Of a stretch of DNA of 47,500 nucleotides, positions 1 through 8,398 are shown piece after piece. The DNA is from Neocallimastix lanati (nom. inval.). Lineage: Eukaryota; Neocallimastigomycota; Neocallimastigomycetes; Neocallimastigales; Neocallimastigaceae. The DNA is taken from contig JACVTC010000313.1 of assembly GCA_016946835.1 (NCBI GenBank), positions 1 to 47,500 on the forward strand, given 5' to 3'. Both the position numbers and the translations under genes were made by a program. Below the pieces are notes generated by a model that searched no databases, was not told the DNA's origin, and saw nothing but the letters and a program-made list of their open reading frames with translations. Each line of letters begins with the position of its first letter. Position 1 is the first letter of the stretch.

Positions 1-2039
1 TCATTTATATTATCATTTAATTTATTAAGATTATCCTTAATCCATTTCAAATTACTTTCAAGAAAACTATTAATCCAACGATCTTTAATATTAACTTTAT
101 TAACTTCCATTTCAATCCATTCATCCGGATTCGTATTTTTTCTAATGATGTAGCTTTCCAATGCCCTTAATTGTGCTAATAATTCTTTATTTGCTATGGG
201 ATTTGTGATATATTCATATAATTCTTCATTTTCAAATGTTTTAGCCATTGAACTCATAATTATATTACCATTTAAATAATTCATATTGCCATCATCATAA
301 ATATAACCTGGATATTGATTAATACCATTAAGCTGTGGAATTGATAATACATTTTCTAATTGTGTACCTTTAAATAAAATATTACATTTATATAAGATAT
401 CTATCCCTTCATCTTTTACATATCCTTCTTCTCCTTTTCCCTTAGGGTTATGATTTTCTTTATTATAAAAATTACTTATACTTTCAATACTTAAACTTTT
501 ATCAGAACTTAAATTTGAAAAGCCGTTCCTTTGTCTATCATTAAATTCATTTCTTTGCTTTGTAATATATTCATTCATTTTATTTAATACTGTATTATCT
601 ATTTTAGTCGAATCATAATTACTTTCATTCTTTTGAATGTCATCATATAAATAATTAGCAAATCTTTGACATTGTTGATAGGTAACCGAAGAATCTACTT
701 TTGCTATTTCATTCATAAGATTTTGAGCTAAATCAGATTCAAATAATTTAACTTTATTATTAGCTTTCTTTATATTTTCTAACTTATTAAATCGTTCATC
801 AACTTCATTTTGTTCATTTTTTCCACTTCCACGTTTCTCATAATTCTTATTATCCATATTTATATTGTTTTTTCCATTTTTAATTTTATCAAAACTATCT
901 TTCAAATTATATTTTGAATTTGAAAAGGCATCCTTAATAAAACTATTAATATTTTTATATAAATCATCATTAATAGATAAATTTGGAAGATTCAACAATT
1001 TATAGAAATATAATTCCGTTGGAGGAATAGTAGTATCTTTAACATATATCGTTTTTAATGTATCTTCATTATAATCTTCTTTTAATGAAAAGGGGCGTGC
1101 TAATCTTCCATTTTTAATATCTTTTACAATAAAATGGTATCGTTTTTCGTTTAAGATTCCTGTTGTAACTATCATAAAATTTACACCATCTTTAAGGGCT
1201 TCTTTAGCTCTAGAGTTAATTTTCCTTTTATTATCATTAAGTTTTTCTCTATCAGTAGCCGAATTACTTAACTCATAGTCATCTAAATGTAATTTATAAT
1301 CTTTAAAATATCTATCTTTACAGTTAGCAACATCGTCTTTACACGCATCTACTATTGCTGTTATAAGTTCTCGATTAATATTATATAATCCATACTCATA
1401 ATTATTTAAATATGAAAACTTAGCATCATTATCATTACTTTCTGCATTAACATTATTAGTGTTAAAATAATATCCGGCATTGGAAAAATAACCATATTTA
1501 TCATTATTAGAAGAAATACTTTCAATGACACCTAATAATAATTTATTAACTTCAGCATAATTTCCTGTATCTTTAATTGGATTTAAAAATATATCAATAT
1601 TTTTATTAAATAATGTAAAATCTTCTATTAAGTATGTTAACAAATCTTTATTAATTTTATAATCATCTACATTTTCATTACTAAATTTAAAATTATATAA
1701 ATCTAATGCTGCAGGAAATAAAATATTTTTAAAATATTTGATTGCGGTATCTCTAGGTAATGTTCTCAATGCAGGAATTATATCGAATATCGTTGCTCTT
1801 ACATTTTCTGTGATACGATTATTATTTGCATCAAAATACTCGATATTACCAATATCTATTTTAAGTAGATTTCCATTTTCATCTAATTTTGGTCCGCAAT
1901 TTCTTTCCGCTAAACATTCATCATTTATATCAGTACAAGATAAAATGGTTAAACCAACTTGTATAGCTTGATGATTGTGACCACTACAATAAATTTTAAT
2001 AATAAATAAGAAAAATGTAAATATTGATATTACTCTCAT
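1..2039 (-). CDS. Secreted hypothetical protein, C-terminus beyond the window
   Basis: A minus-strand frame starts with ATG at 2039-2037 and stays open for 679 codons to the left window edge, so the C-terminus is missing. Residues 1-19 (MRVISIFTFFLFIIKIYCS) form a classic signal peptide, which supports this start. A short Cys-containing stretch follows (residues about 35-50), and a Cys pair lies in a DACKDDVANCKD segment. The rest is rich in Asn, Lys, Asp, Ile and Tyr, with a charged, helix-prone part towards the visible end. I recognise no catalytic or binding domain. The open frame is long for such AT-rich DNA, where chance stops are dense, so it is very probably a real gene. No intron is needed. 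It lies 167 bp downstream of another minus-strand gene. The role is unknown; secretion is inferred from the signal peptide alone. Confidence 0.75.
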   Translation of the reverse strand, partial: MRVISIFTFFLFIIKIYCSGHNHQAIQVGLTILSCTDINDECLAERNCGPKLDENGNLLKIDIGNIEYFDANNNRITENVRATIFDIIPALRTLPRDTAIKYFKNILFPAALDLYNFKFSNENVDDYKINKDLLTYLIEDFTLFNKNIDIFLNPIKDTGNYAEVNKLLLGVIESISSNNDKYGYFSNAGYYFNTNNVNAESNDNDAKFSYLNNYEYGLYNINRELITAIVDACKDDVANCKDRYFKDYKLHLDDYELSNSATDREKLNDNKRKINSRAKEALKDGVNFMIVTTGILNEKRYHFIVKDIKNGRLARPFSLKEDYNEDTLKTIYVKDTTIPPTELYFYKLLNLPNLSINDDLYKNINSFIKDAFSNSKYNLKDSFDKIKNGKNNINMDNKNYEKRGSGKNEQNEVDERFNKLENIKKANNKVKLFESDLAQNLMNEIAKVDSSVTYQQCQRFANYLYDDIQKNESNYDSTKIDNTVLNKMNEYITKQRNEFNDRQRNGFSNLSSDKSLSIESISNFYNKENHNPKGKGEEGYVKDEGIDILYKCNILFKGTQLENVLSIPQLNGINQYPGYIYDDGNMNYLNGNIIMSSMAKTFENEELYEYITNPIANKELLAQLRALESYIIRKNTNPDEWIEMEVNKVNIKDRWINSFLESNLKWIKDNLNKLNDNIN

Positions 2040-2206
2040 CTTAAATTTTTTTACTTTATTTTAAATTTAAAATAAAATTTTAAAAATCATTTTATAATAT
2101 TATTAATTTATAATAAATTTATTAAAAATTATTTAAATTTATTTTAAATAGTTAATATAAAAAAAAATAATAGCAATTACATATTTAATGATATATGAAT
2201 ACCGTT

Positions 2207-3823
2207 TTAGTATTTTAACTCAATATATTTTTTAATAATGCTATTAGAATTAAATAAATCATAGAATTCATATTCCAAACTCATATATTGAAATTTATTT
2301 TTAATAAAATATAAACGATTATTTTTATACTCTAATTTATATTCTAAATGACGTAATAATAATAATATAATAAATGTAGAATAATTATTATGAATTAATG
2401 ATATAATATATAATATTTTTAATAATGAAACGAATATTTTATTATTTTTATATTCATTAATATAATTATAAATTAATGGATTTTCTATATTATTCAAAAT
2501 TTCTTGCATGCTATCGTCGTTATTAAATATTCTTTTCTTAAAACTATCCAATTGATTTTGAATCAAAATTTCTAAATCCTCATATCCAACAATATAAAAA
2601 TCAAATGGAAATATAGTATAATTAATATCAAAGAAATTTAAAATTTCGTTATACTCCAAATCATATTCATCGATATCAACTTCTCTTAATTTATAATAAT
2701 CTTTCCAATCACATTCTTCCGTATAATATTTTTCAACAAATTTAAAGACCTTATCACTTATATATCTCACTTTTTCAGAATTTGTATTATTGTTGGAATT
2801 TGAAAATGGTATATCAAACAACTCTTTAGTTTCAAAATTTAATGAATAATGATTGTTAAAACCTTTATTATTAGAGGAATTATTATAAAAATTCGTGCAT
2901 TCTAATGTTTTAATTCTTTTAGGAATATTGAATTTAACATTATACCGATAAAAATAATGTGGTAATATATAACTATTATAATATTCACATATTTCTTCTA
3001 TGCCTAAATCAGTGAGTATTGTATTAAAAAATAACTCTGAATTTTTATCTTTAGAACAAATTAAATATTTTTCATTTGGTTTATATATTTTTGAAGTATA
3101 TTCTTTTAAAGTATCTATTGGAAATGTTGCAGGAATTCTATATAAATTATCTTTTGTATCTATTAAGGAACCTTTTACTAAATTTTTAATAACATAATTT
3201 AATATTTTAATATCTCTTCCAAATACATTAATAATTGTGGAAATTAGATATTCTCTTTCCATGTATTTCAATAATTTAGTTATTTCATAAAACTTATCAT
3301 TTAAATAAAAAAAATTAGTAACATATATTATTATAATTGCTTCATCAGATAGTACCCAAAGTTTATAAATATTAAATATATTTAAAGATATAATATCATA
3401 TTTATATAAATAATATAAAAATATACTCATTCCACTTCCATGAAATTTAAGTAATATTTTTAGTATATTTTCATTATTTTTATCATTGACTAAAAAATTG
3501 ATTAAATTATTATTCAAAATAAATAATGTATTCTTATCACTTTCTATATATGGATATATTTTATTTAATTTGGAAGGATTTTCATCCCAATTTTTTATTA
3601 AACTAATAAATTCATTATATTGTTCAAGAGTATAAATCATAAAATTTTGGTATGATTCAAAACTTGTTTTAATAACAAATGTATCGTACTTTATCTTATC
3701 ATACTTAAATAAAGGTTCGTATAAAAATATTTTATCATTAGCAATATTTTTTAATTTTTCAATATTACAATCACCATTTAACTCTTTATAAAATTTTTCC
3801 GTATTTTGTTCAACTTTTTCCAT
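2207..3823 (-). CDS. Hypothetical 538-residue intracellular protein
   Basis: The frame runs from ATG at 3823 to a stop at 2207 and encodes 538 residues with no signal peptide. The protein is dominated by Ile, Asn, Lys, Tyr, Leu and Phe. Alternating hydrophobic segments (for example ILKILLKFHGSGMSIFLYYL near residue 120, and IISLIHNNYSTFIILLLLRH near the end) look like stacked helices. That resembles the degenerate ankyrin-like proteins common in very AT-rich lower fungi, but I cannot see a clean ankyrin consensus, so I assign no family. An acidic, Tyr-rich stretch near residues 375-395 (YYTEECDWKDYYKLREVDIDEYD in part) is soluble-looking. It is surrounded by AT-rich spacers and has the same strand as the gene to its left. 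The length of the frame supports a real gene; its function is unknown. Confidence 0.65.
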   Translation of the reverse strand: MEKVEQNTEKFYKELNGDCNIEKLKNIANDKIFLYEPLFKYDKIKYDTFVIKTSFESYQNFMIYTLEQYNEFISLIKNWDENPSKLNKIYPYIESDKNTLFILNNNLINFLVNDKNNENILKILLKFHGSGMSIFLYYLYKYDIISLNIFNIYKLWVLSDEAIIIIYVTNFFYLNDKFYEITKLLKYMEREYLISTIINVFGRDIKILNYVIKNLVKGSLIDTKDNLYRIPATFPIDTLKEYTSKIYKPNEKYLICSKDKNSELFFNTILTDLGIEEICEYYNSYILPHYFYRYNVKFNIPKRIKTLECTNFYNNSSNNKGFNNHYSLNFETKELFDIPFSNSNNNTNSEKVRYISDKVFKFVEKYYTEECDWKDYYKLREVDIDEYDLEYNEILNFFDINYTIFPFDFYIVGYEDLEILIQNQLDSFKKRIFNNDDSMQEILNNIENPLIYNYINEYKNNKIFVSLLKILYIISLIHNNYSTFIILLLLRHLEYKLEYKNNRLYFIKNKFQYMSLEYEFYDLFNSNSIIKKYIELKY

Positions 3824-4491
3824 TTTAATATTAAATTTTCTTAAAATTAATAAAAAAAAATTTATTGCTATTTTTTTACTTTATATTTTTGTATACATAA
3901 ATCATTTTATATATATATAATTATTTATATTTTATATTATTTTTTATTATAAAGATACAATATATGTATTATTTAGAGAAAAATGTTCATTTAAATAAAA
4001 ATTTTCATTAGCAAAGTATTAAATTATATAAATAAAAATATTTTATTGATTTTATTTTTTGAATTATATAGAAGAGATATTAATGTAATAAAATTTATTT
4101 TAAATATGCATAAATAAATTAAAAATATTGTTTATAAAAATTTTCTTAGAATACCTTTAAATTTACTTTTTAATTTACAAAAAGAATATTCAAAAATAAA
4201 ATATAAAACCTAATTCATTATTTTTTTACTAGTGACAAAATAAATTGAAAATGCAAAAATATAGTATTTAGTAATCATAGATTATATACAATTCCTTTTA
4301 CCTATATATAATACAAAAAATAATTTTAATTATTTTGATAAATATAAAATCAATATATTATATATATATATAAAAGAAAATACATTAAACTATATACTAA
4401 CAATAAAATTAGTCCTTCATCCAATTTGTAAATTAAGTTATATTTATTTTAATAATCTTGATATATTTAAATATAATAATATTTTTAATAA
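3824..4491. other. AT-rich intergenic spacer
   Basis: Nearly pure A/T sequence with no open frame of note on either strand. It holds the 5' region of the 538-residue gene. I see no recognisable promoter element beyond generic A/T runs and TATATATA tracts near 3910 and 4360. Confidence 0.5.
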
Positions 4492-4762
4492 ATGTTCATC
4501 TATTATTATATATTTAAATTAAATAAAAAAAATAACAATGAAGATTTATATAATTCTAAAAATAATTCTAATGGTTCTAATGATTTTGAAATAGAATTTT
4601 ATGATTATGAAGAGTATTTAATTTTATACAAATTTTATTAAAATGTCTTTAGATACTTATGATGATTGTTATAGTAGCATTAACCTTTTTTATTATTATT
4701 TAAAAGTATTACAAATGAAAAAATCAAAAATATTATTAAATAATTGTATAATAATAAAATAA
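4492..4762 (+). pseudogene. Possible frameshifted gene remnant
   Basis: Two short plus-strand frames sit almost end to end. ATG 4492 to TAA 4641 encodes 49 residues with a coding-like acidic/Tyr-rich end (FEIEFYDYEEYLILYKFY). ATG 4643 to TAA 4762 encodes 39 residues (starting MSLDTYDDCYSSINLFYYYL). They lie in different frames, and their composition is like the neighbouring hypothetical proteins rather than random A/T. The simplest reading is a decayed gene or fragment broken by a frameshift, but two chance frames cannot be excluded. Confidence 0.3.
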
Positions 4763-4995
4763 AAAAATACTAATTATAATAAAAATAGTTTAAATTAATT
4801 ATCAAAATGAATAAATTTTAAATTTATTTTATTTATTTAATTTAAAAATATTTATTTATTTAAATAAAAATATTAATATATATTTTATTAATTAAAGAAT
4901 TTTTTTTTTTTTTTTAAAAATGATTTTATTTTTACTTTTATTAAAAAAATAATATAAAATTTTATTATATTGATAAAAAAATAAATAATAGGAAA

Positions 4996-5706
4996 ATGAA
5001 ATATTTTATTTTATTATTAAATTTAATAGTTATAACTTCATCTTATGCTAGTTCTATTGTTTTTCCAACAATTTTAAGAAGAGATGTTTCAGTTAATCAA
5101 GAGACTCTCTTAAGTAATTTTAGTGAAGAATGTGCTGAAGAGGATAAAAATTCGGAATATAGTATCGAATGTATGTCTCCAGTTACAATAAATAATTGGA
5201 AACAAACTTGTTCAAATATTTATTCTGAAAAGTGTCAAAAGTTTTATATTGATGAAGATAAAACAAAATATTATCCAATATGTAGTAAAATCCCTCAATT
5301 TAATGAATTGTTTAAACCACTTGTATTTAAAAATATTGTACAGAAATTAGAATTAAATTGTCAAACCGATGAAAATAATGAATTATGTCCATTTTCTATA
5401 TATGGTATTACACAAACTGGTGGTGACAAAGCTTTAGATGATACATGTAAATCTAAAAAATGTACTGAAGAATTACTTAATATATATAAGAATGTTAGTA
5501 TGGATCAACTTGCTGCTTATGAAAATTTATCATATACAAATGGAAGTCTTTCCTATGAAGAATTATCTGTTGCTAAAAGGCTTGTTTCTGAATTAGAATC
5601 TGAAGAATGTAAATCTAAACATGTTACCAGTGGTACTGTTACTATAACAAATAATAATATTTCTTTAATTTCATTCGTTTTTTTATTACTATTATTTTTA
5701 TATTAG
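4996..5706 (+). CDS. Secreted Cys-rich protein with GPI-anchor-like tail
   Basis: A 236-residue protein. Residues 1-18 (MKYFILLLNLIVITSSYA) are a typical signal peptide, which fixes the start. The mature part has ten cysteines (46, 59, 72, 80, 96, 122, 131, 151, 156, 205), suggesting a disulfide-bonded extracellular domain, and N-glycosylation sequons such as NFS 41, NVS 166, NLS 177, NGS 182 and NIS 221. The last ~15 residues (ISLISFVFLLLLFLY) are hydrophobic and end at the C-terminus, preceded by a Ser/Thr/Asn/Gly spacer. That is the usual layout of a GPI-attachment signal in fungal cell-surface proteins; a plain C-terminal membrane anchor is the alternative. I do not recognise the domain family. 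A run of T upstream (about 4899-4914) and A/T-rich 3' sequence flank it. The cell-surface location is an inference. Confidence 0.8.
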   Translation: MKYFILLLNLIVITSSYASSIVFPTILRRDVSVNQETLLSNFSEECAEEDKNSEYSIECMSPVTINNWKQTCSNIYSEKCQKFYIDEDKTKYYPICSKIPQFNELFKPLVFKNIVQKLELNCQTDENNELCPFSIYGITQTGGDKALDDTCKSKKCTEELLNIYKNVSMDQLAAYENLSYTNGSLSYEELSVAKRLVSELESEECKSKHVTSGTVTITNNNISLISFVFLLLLFLY

Positions 5707-5789
5707 ATAAAATCTATTATATTATTAAATAAAATATGTAATTTTAAAAAAAAAAAAAATAGATATATATAAATAAAACAAAATATACT

Positions 5790-5900
5790 ATCGCTCTTAA
5801 AAAAAATATCAATAGGCAATCCTGATGCTCTTAAAAAAAATAAATATCAATAAGCAATCCTTATGCTCTTAAAAAAAATATCAATAAGCAATCTTGATGA
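5790..5900. repeat. Short tandem repeat, about 3 copies of ~40 bp
   Basis: Three near copies of a unit containing GCTCTTAAAAAAAATATCAA followed by a TAGGCAATCCTGATG-like segment lie in tandem downstream of the GPI-like gene. The middle copy carries an extra AAATA. The region is non-coding. Confidence 0.7.
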
Positions 5901-5948
5901 AAATATTTTCTAAAGTAACATATATAACATTTAAATTAAAAATAATGA

Positions 5949-6215
5949 ACAAAATAATAATTAAAACAAAAATAAAATATAAATATAAAAAGTTATATAT
6001 TATTACTATTATTAATAATTAATATTTATTTTGAAATAAATTAAATATTTTATTAGTATTTATATAAATTTTTAAAATAATACAAAATAATAATTAAAAC
6101 AAAAATAAAATATAAATATAAAAAGTTATATATTATTACTATTATTAATAATTAATATTTATTTTGAAATAAATTAAATATTTTATTAGTATTTATATAA
6201 ATTTTTAAAATAATA
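5949..6215. repeat. 133-bp tandem duplication
   Basis: A 133-bp A/T-rich segment beginning ACAAAATAATAATTAAAAC at 5949 is repeated directly from 6082. The two copies are essentially identical, so the duplication is recent. No coding capacity is seen. Confidence 0.8.
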
Positions 6216-6423
6216 ATATATAAAAATATTATAATATTTAAAAAATAATATAAAACTTACCCTACATTAAATAAAAATAAAAACAGTAAAATAAGTTTAA
6301 ATAAAAAATTTCAAATAAATTAAAAAAATTATAATATAATATAAGTTATATTTATTATATTTTTTAAAACTATATTTTTATTAATTATGTAAAAATATTT
6401 ATATTTTTTAAAACTATATTTTT

Positions 6424-6930
6424 TGGGAGTATTGCATTTCGACATAATTTATGTATAATCATTTATTCATGTATTACAATGTGGCTTATAAGAATAAAGA
6501 ATAGGATAGGGTTAATAATTTAATTTTATTAACATTTGTAGTAAAAAAAAATAAATAATAAAGAAAAATAAAAATAAAAAAAATAAATAATAAAGTAAAA
6601 TAAAAAATAAAAAAAAAAAAGAATAAAAATATAAGATAAAAAAAATAGATTAAAACAAAAAAATTAAAAAATAAAACTTTTAATTTAAAATATTTGAAAA
6701 TTAATTAAATAATTGAAAATAAATAAAAATAAAATAAAATTCTTAACAGAAAACTTATTTATTCTTTTATTTATTATTTTTTTAGTTTTTTATTTTATTT
6801 TTTTAATGCTAAAATACAATAAATAAAAGTATACGTTGAATGATGTGGTGTATTACATAATTTGTACGCATTGTACAAATATTTATGCTGATTATACATA
6901 AATTATGTCGAAATGCACCACATTCATATT
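6424..6930. mobile_element. Non-coding TIR element (MITE-like), copy 1
   Basis: An exact 28-bp inverted repeat occupies 6434-6461 (starting GCATTTCGACATAATTTATG) and 6889-6916 (ending AATTATGTCGAAATGC). The left repeat is followed by AATGTGGCTTA, a motif shared with the other TIR elements at 28.27, 29.84 and 36.34 kb. The interior is A-rich and non-coding, and has another dyad, TTTGTAC-gcatt-GTACAAA, near the right end. An identical 49-bp sequence flanks the element (6376-6424 and 6931-6979), but the left flank already holds tandem copies of that ~46-bp unit. It is therefore more likely an insertion into a tandem repeat than a target duplication. No transposase is present. Confidence 0.65.
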
Positions 6931-7039
6931 TTTTATTAATTATGTAAAAATATTTATATTTTTTAAAACTATATTTTTTATTAATTATTTGTTGAAAAAT
7001 AAAGTTTAATATTTTCTTACTATATTATTAATTATATAA

Positions 7040-7054
7040 TTTTACAGATTTATA
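7040..7054. repeat. Left target-site duplication of the SINE
   Basis: TTTTACAGATTTATA is matched at 7502-7516 by TTTTACAGGTTTATA, a 15-bp direct repeat with one mismatch. The pair brackets the GC-richer tRNA-like sequence exactly, as expected for insertion by target-primed reverse transcription. Confidence 0.75.
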
Positions 7055-7501
7055 GCCATGTTGGTCCAGTCGGTTAGGACGATACAGGTTACTGTAGAGG
7101 GCGGGGTTCGCGTTTGAATCCTTGGCATGGCACCAAATAATCGGATGAGGTTTCTATCCTGGGATATCATGAGACCACGCGTGATATTCATAAGGCTTTA
7201 CCTCAAATGGTTATTTCACCCAACTCTGATACTACGCTTTGAATTGAAGCATAGACCTTGATGATTGTAAAATTTCCAATCGCCAATGATTACACACACT
7301 AGGGAGGAGTTAATGATTCCGTTCTGGTGTTCGTGGTTAATGGAGATATAGGGTTAGGGTTAAGAATGCATCTCCAGGCAGTGTGTAACGACGATTGAGA
7401 GCGGCGAGGCTGTTACAGTATTCCAATAACTTATCACCTTAAAGTTAATTAATAACCGTATGATGGGTACCTATTATGTGCAAGTCTATGTTTTTTTTTT
7501 T
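7055..7501 (+). mobile_element. tRNA-derived SINE with Pol III promoter
   Basis: This 447-bp block is much richer in G+C than its surroundings. Its head (7055-7135) resembles a tRNA: GCCATGT and GCATGGC can form a 7-bp acceptor stem, followed by A and CCA; GTCC/GGAC forms a D stem. An A-box (TGGTCCAGTCGG, 7062-7073) and a B-box-like GTTTGAATC (7112-7120) are present. The anticodon and T arms do not fold canonically, so it is not a functional tRNA gene. A ~355-bp unrelated body follows, ending in a T-run at 7491-7505 that would stop Pol III and merges with the target duplication. The body carries a telomere-like TAGGGTTAGGGTTA (7349-7362) in the loop of a hairpin (TGGAGAT/ATCTCCA). The 15-bp direct repeats identify it as a retroposed SINE. 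The family is not one I recognise. Confidence 0.75.
7062..7120 (+). promoter_or_regulatory. Internal Pol III A-box and B-box of the SINE
   Basis: TGGTCCAGTCGG (7062-7073) matches the A-box, and GTTTGAATC (7112-7120) matches the B-box with one C-to-T change. The spacing is within the tRNA range. An intact pair suggests the copy could still be transcribed. Confidence 0.6.
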
Positions 7502-7505
7502 TTTT
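7491..7505 (+). terminator. Pol III T-run terminator at the SINE 3' end
   Basis: Fifteen consecutive T residues directly follow the SINE body. Pol III terminates in such runs. The last T residues overlap the right target duplication, so the exact element end is ambiguous. Confidence 0.55.
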
Positions 7506-7516
7506 ACAGGTTTATA

Positions 7517-7643
7517 TTATTTTGTATTAATTATTTTATTATAAAATTATATATGCCAAAATATACTATTATACATTTAAATATTTATTGTAATACATAT
7601 GAAATTTAATGTAATATTATTATATTATAAAAGATGTAATTCA

Positions 7644-7686
<43 letters not shown>

Positions 7687-8049
7687 TTTTTTTTTTAAAT
7701 GGACACTTTAAAAAGTTAATAAAACTTGATTAATTTCTTTTTAATTTTAATCATAACTTTCAGGATTTATTATATAAAGAAAAATATATAAATTATTTAA
7801 TATTTAATTAAAAAAATATATTATATATATTTATTATTTTTATATATAATATTGTTTCAATATAATAATATAATAAATTATATAGTTTTAAAAAATTAAA
7901 ATTTAAAAGTTTATAATACATTAAAAGTATATTTTGGTTAAAGTTGTAATTAATTGGGACTGGCATTATTAATAATCTTTTTTTTATATATATATATAAC
8001 TATTTTTAATTATAAATACATTTTTTATATAATAATATCTTATTATATT
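7517..8049. repeat. AT-rich spacer with a (TTA)n microsatellite
   Basis: Intergenic A/T-rich DNA. A perfect TTA/ATT trinucleotide run occupies about 7644-7686 and is followed by a T-run. Nothing else in it could be assigned. Confidence 0.6.
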
Positions 8050-8248
8050 TTATTCTGAATCAGTTATTATTTCTTTTTTAAATATAATATTATTAAAAAT
8101 TTCAGGAATTGTAGTATTTAAATTTGAAATTATATTATAATAATCTTGTTCATATGAATTTTTTGCTAAGTAGAATAAAGCAATAAATTTTAACTTTTAA
8201 AAACATATCTTTAAGATATAAAATTTGGTTACATTCTGTATATTTCAT
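8050..8248 (-). pseudogene. Frameshifted gene remnant or 3' exon
   Basis: On the minus strand a coding-like stretch ends at a TAA (8050-8052); its translation ends KNSYEQDYYNIISNLNTTIP...IITDSE. Upstream in another frame, ATG 8248 gives MKYTECNQILYLKDMFLK. The two join near an A/T tract around 8197, where a frameshift or very short intron would be needed. Composition matches the local hypothetical proteins. It lies just beyond the stop of the CBM18 gene on the same strand. I read it as a decayed fragment; it could also be the last exon of an unrecognised gene. Confidence 0.35.
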
Positions 8249-8398
8249 AACATTTTATTTATGTCATTATTTAAAGTTTATTAGATAGTAACTAACTCTA
8301 AATATGTAATATTTAAAAGTTTCAAATATTCATAATTTGTGTATTGCTCTATTTTTTATTTTTTTTTATTTAAATTTCTGTTAATTAATCACTATCAA

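Noticed and set aside
1738-1971. 77-codon plus-strand frame
   Set aside because: It lies antisense inside the long secreted-protein frame, which has a signal peptide and 679 open codons.
6376-6979. A 49-bp target-site duplication around TIR element copy 1
   Set aside because: The same unit is already tandemly repeated on the left side, so the flanking match reflects a pre-existing repeat.
7055-7135. A functional tRNA gene
   Set aside because: Acceptor and D stems pair, but the anticodon arm does not form a 5-bp stem with a 7-base loop and the T arm pairs poorly; a 355-bp body and target duplications identify a SINE.
7341-7376. A telomerase RNA gene on the minus strand, with UAACCCUAACCCUA as template
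   Set aside because: The Pol III boxes, T-run and target duplications all belong to a plus-strand SINE, and I see no pseudoknot or other telomerase RNA feature. Kept only as an observation on the loop motif.
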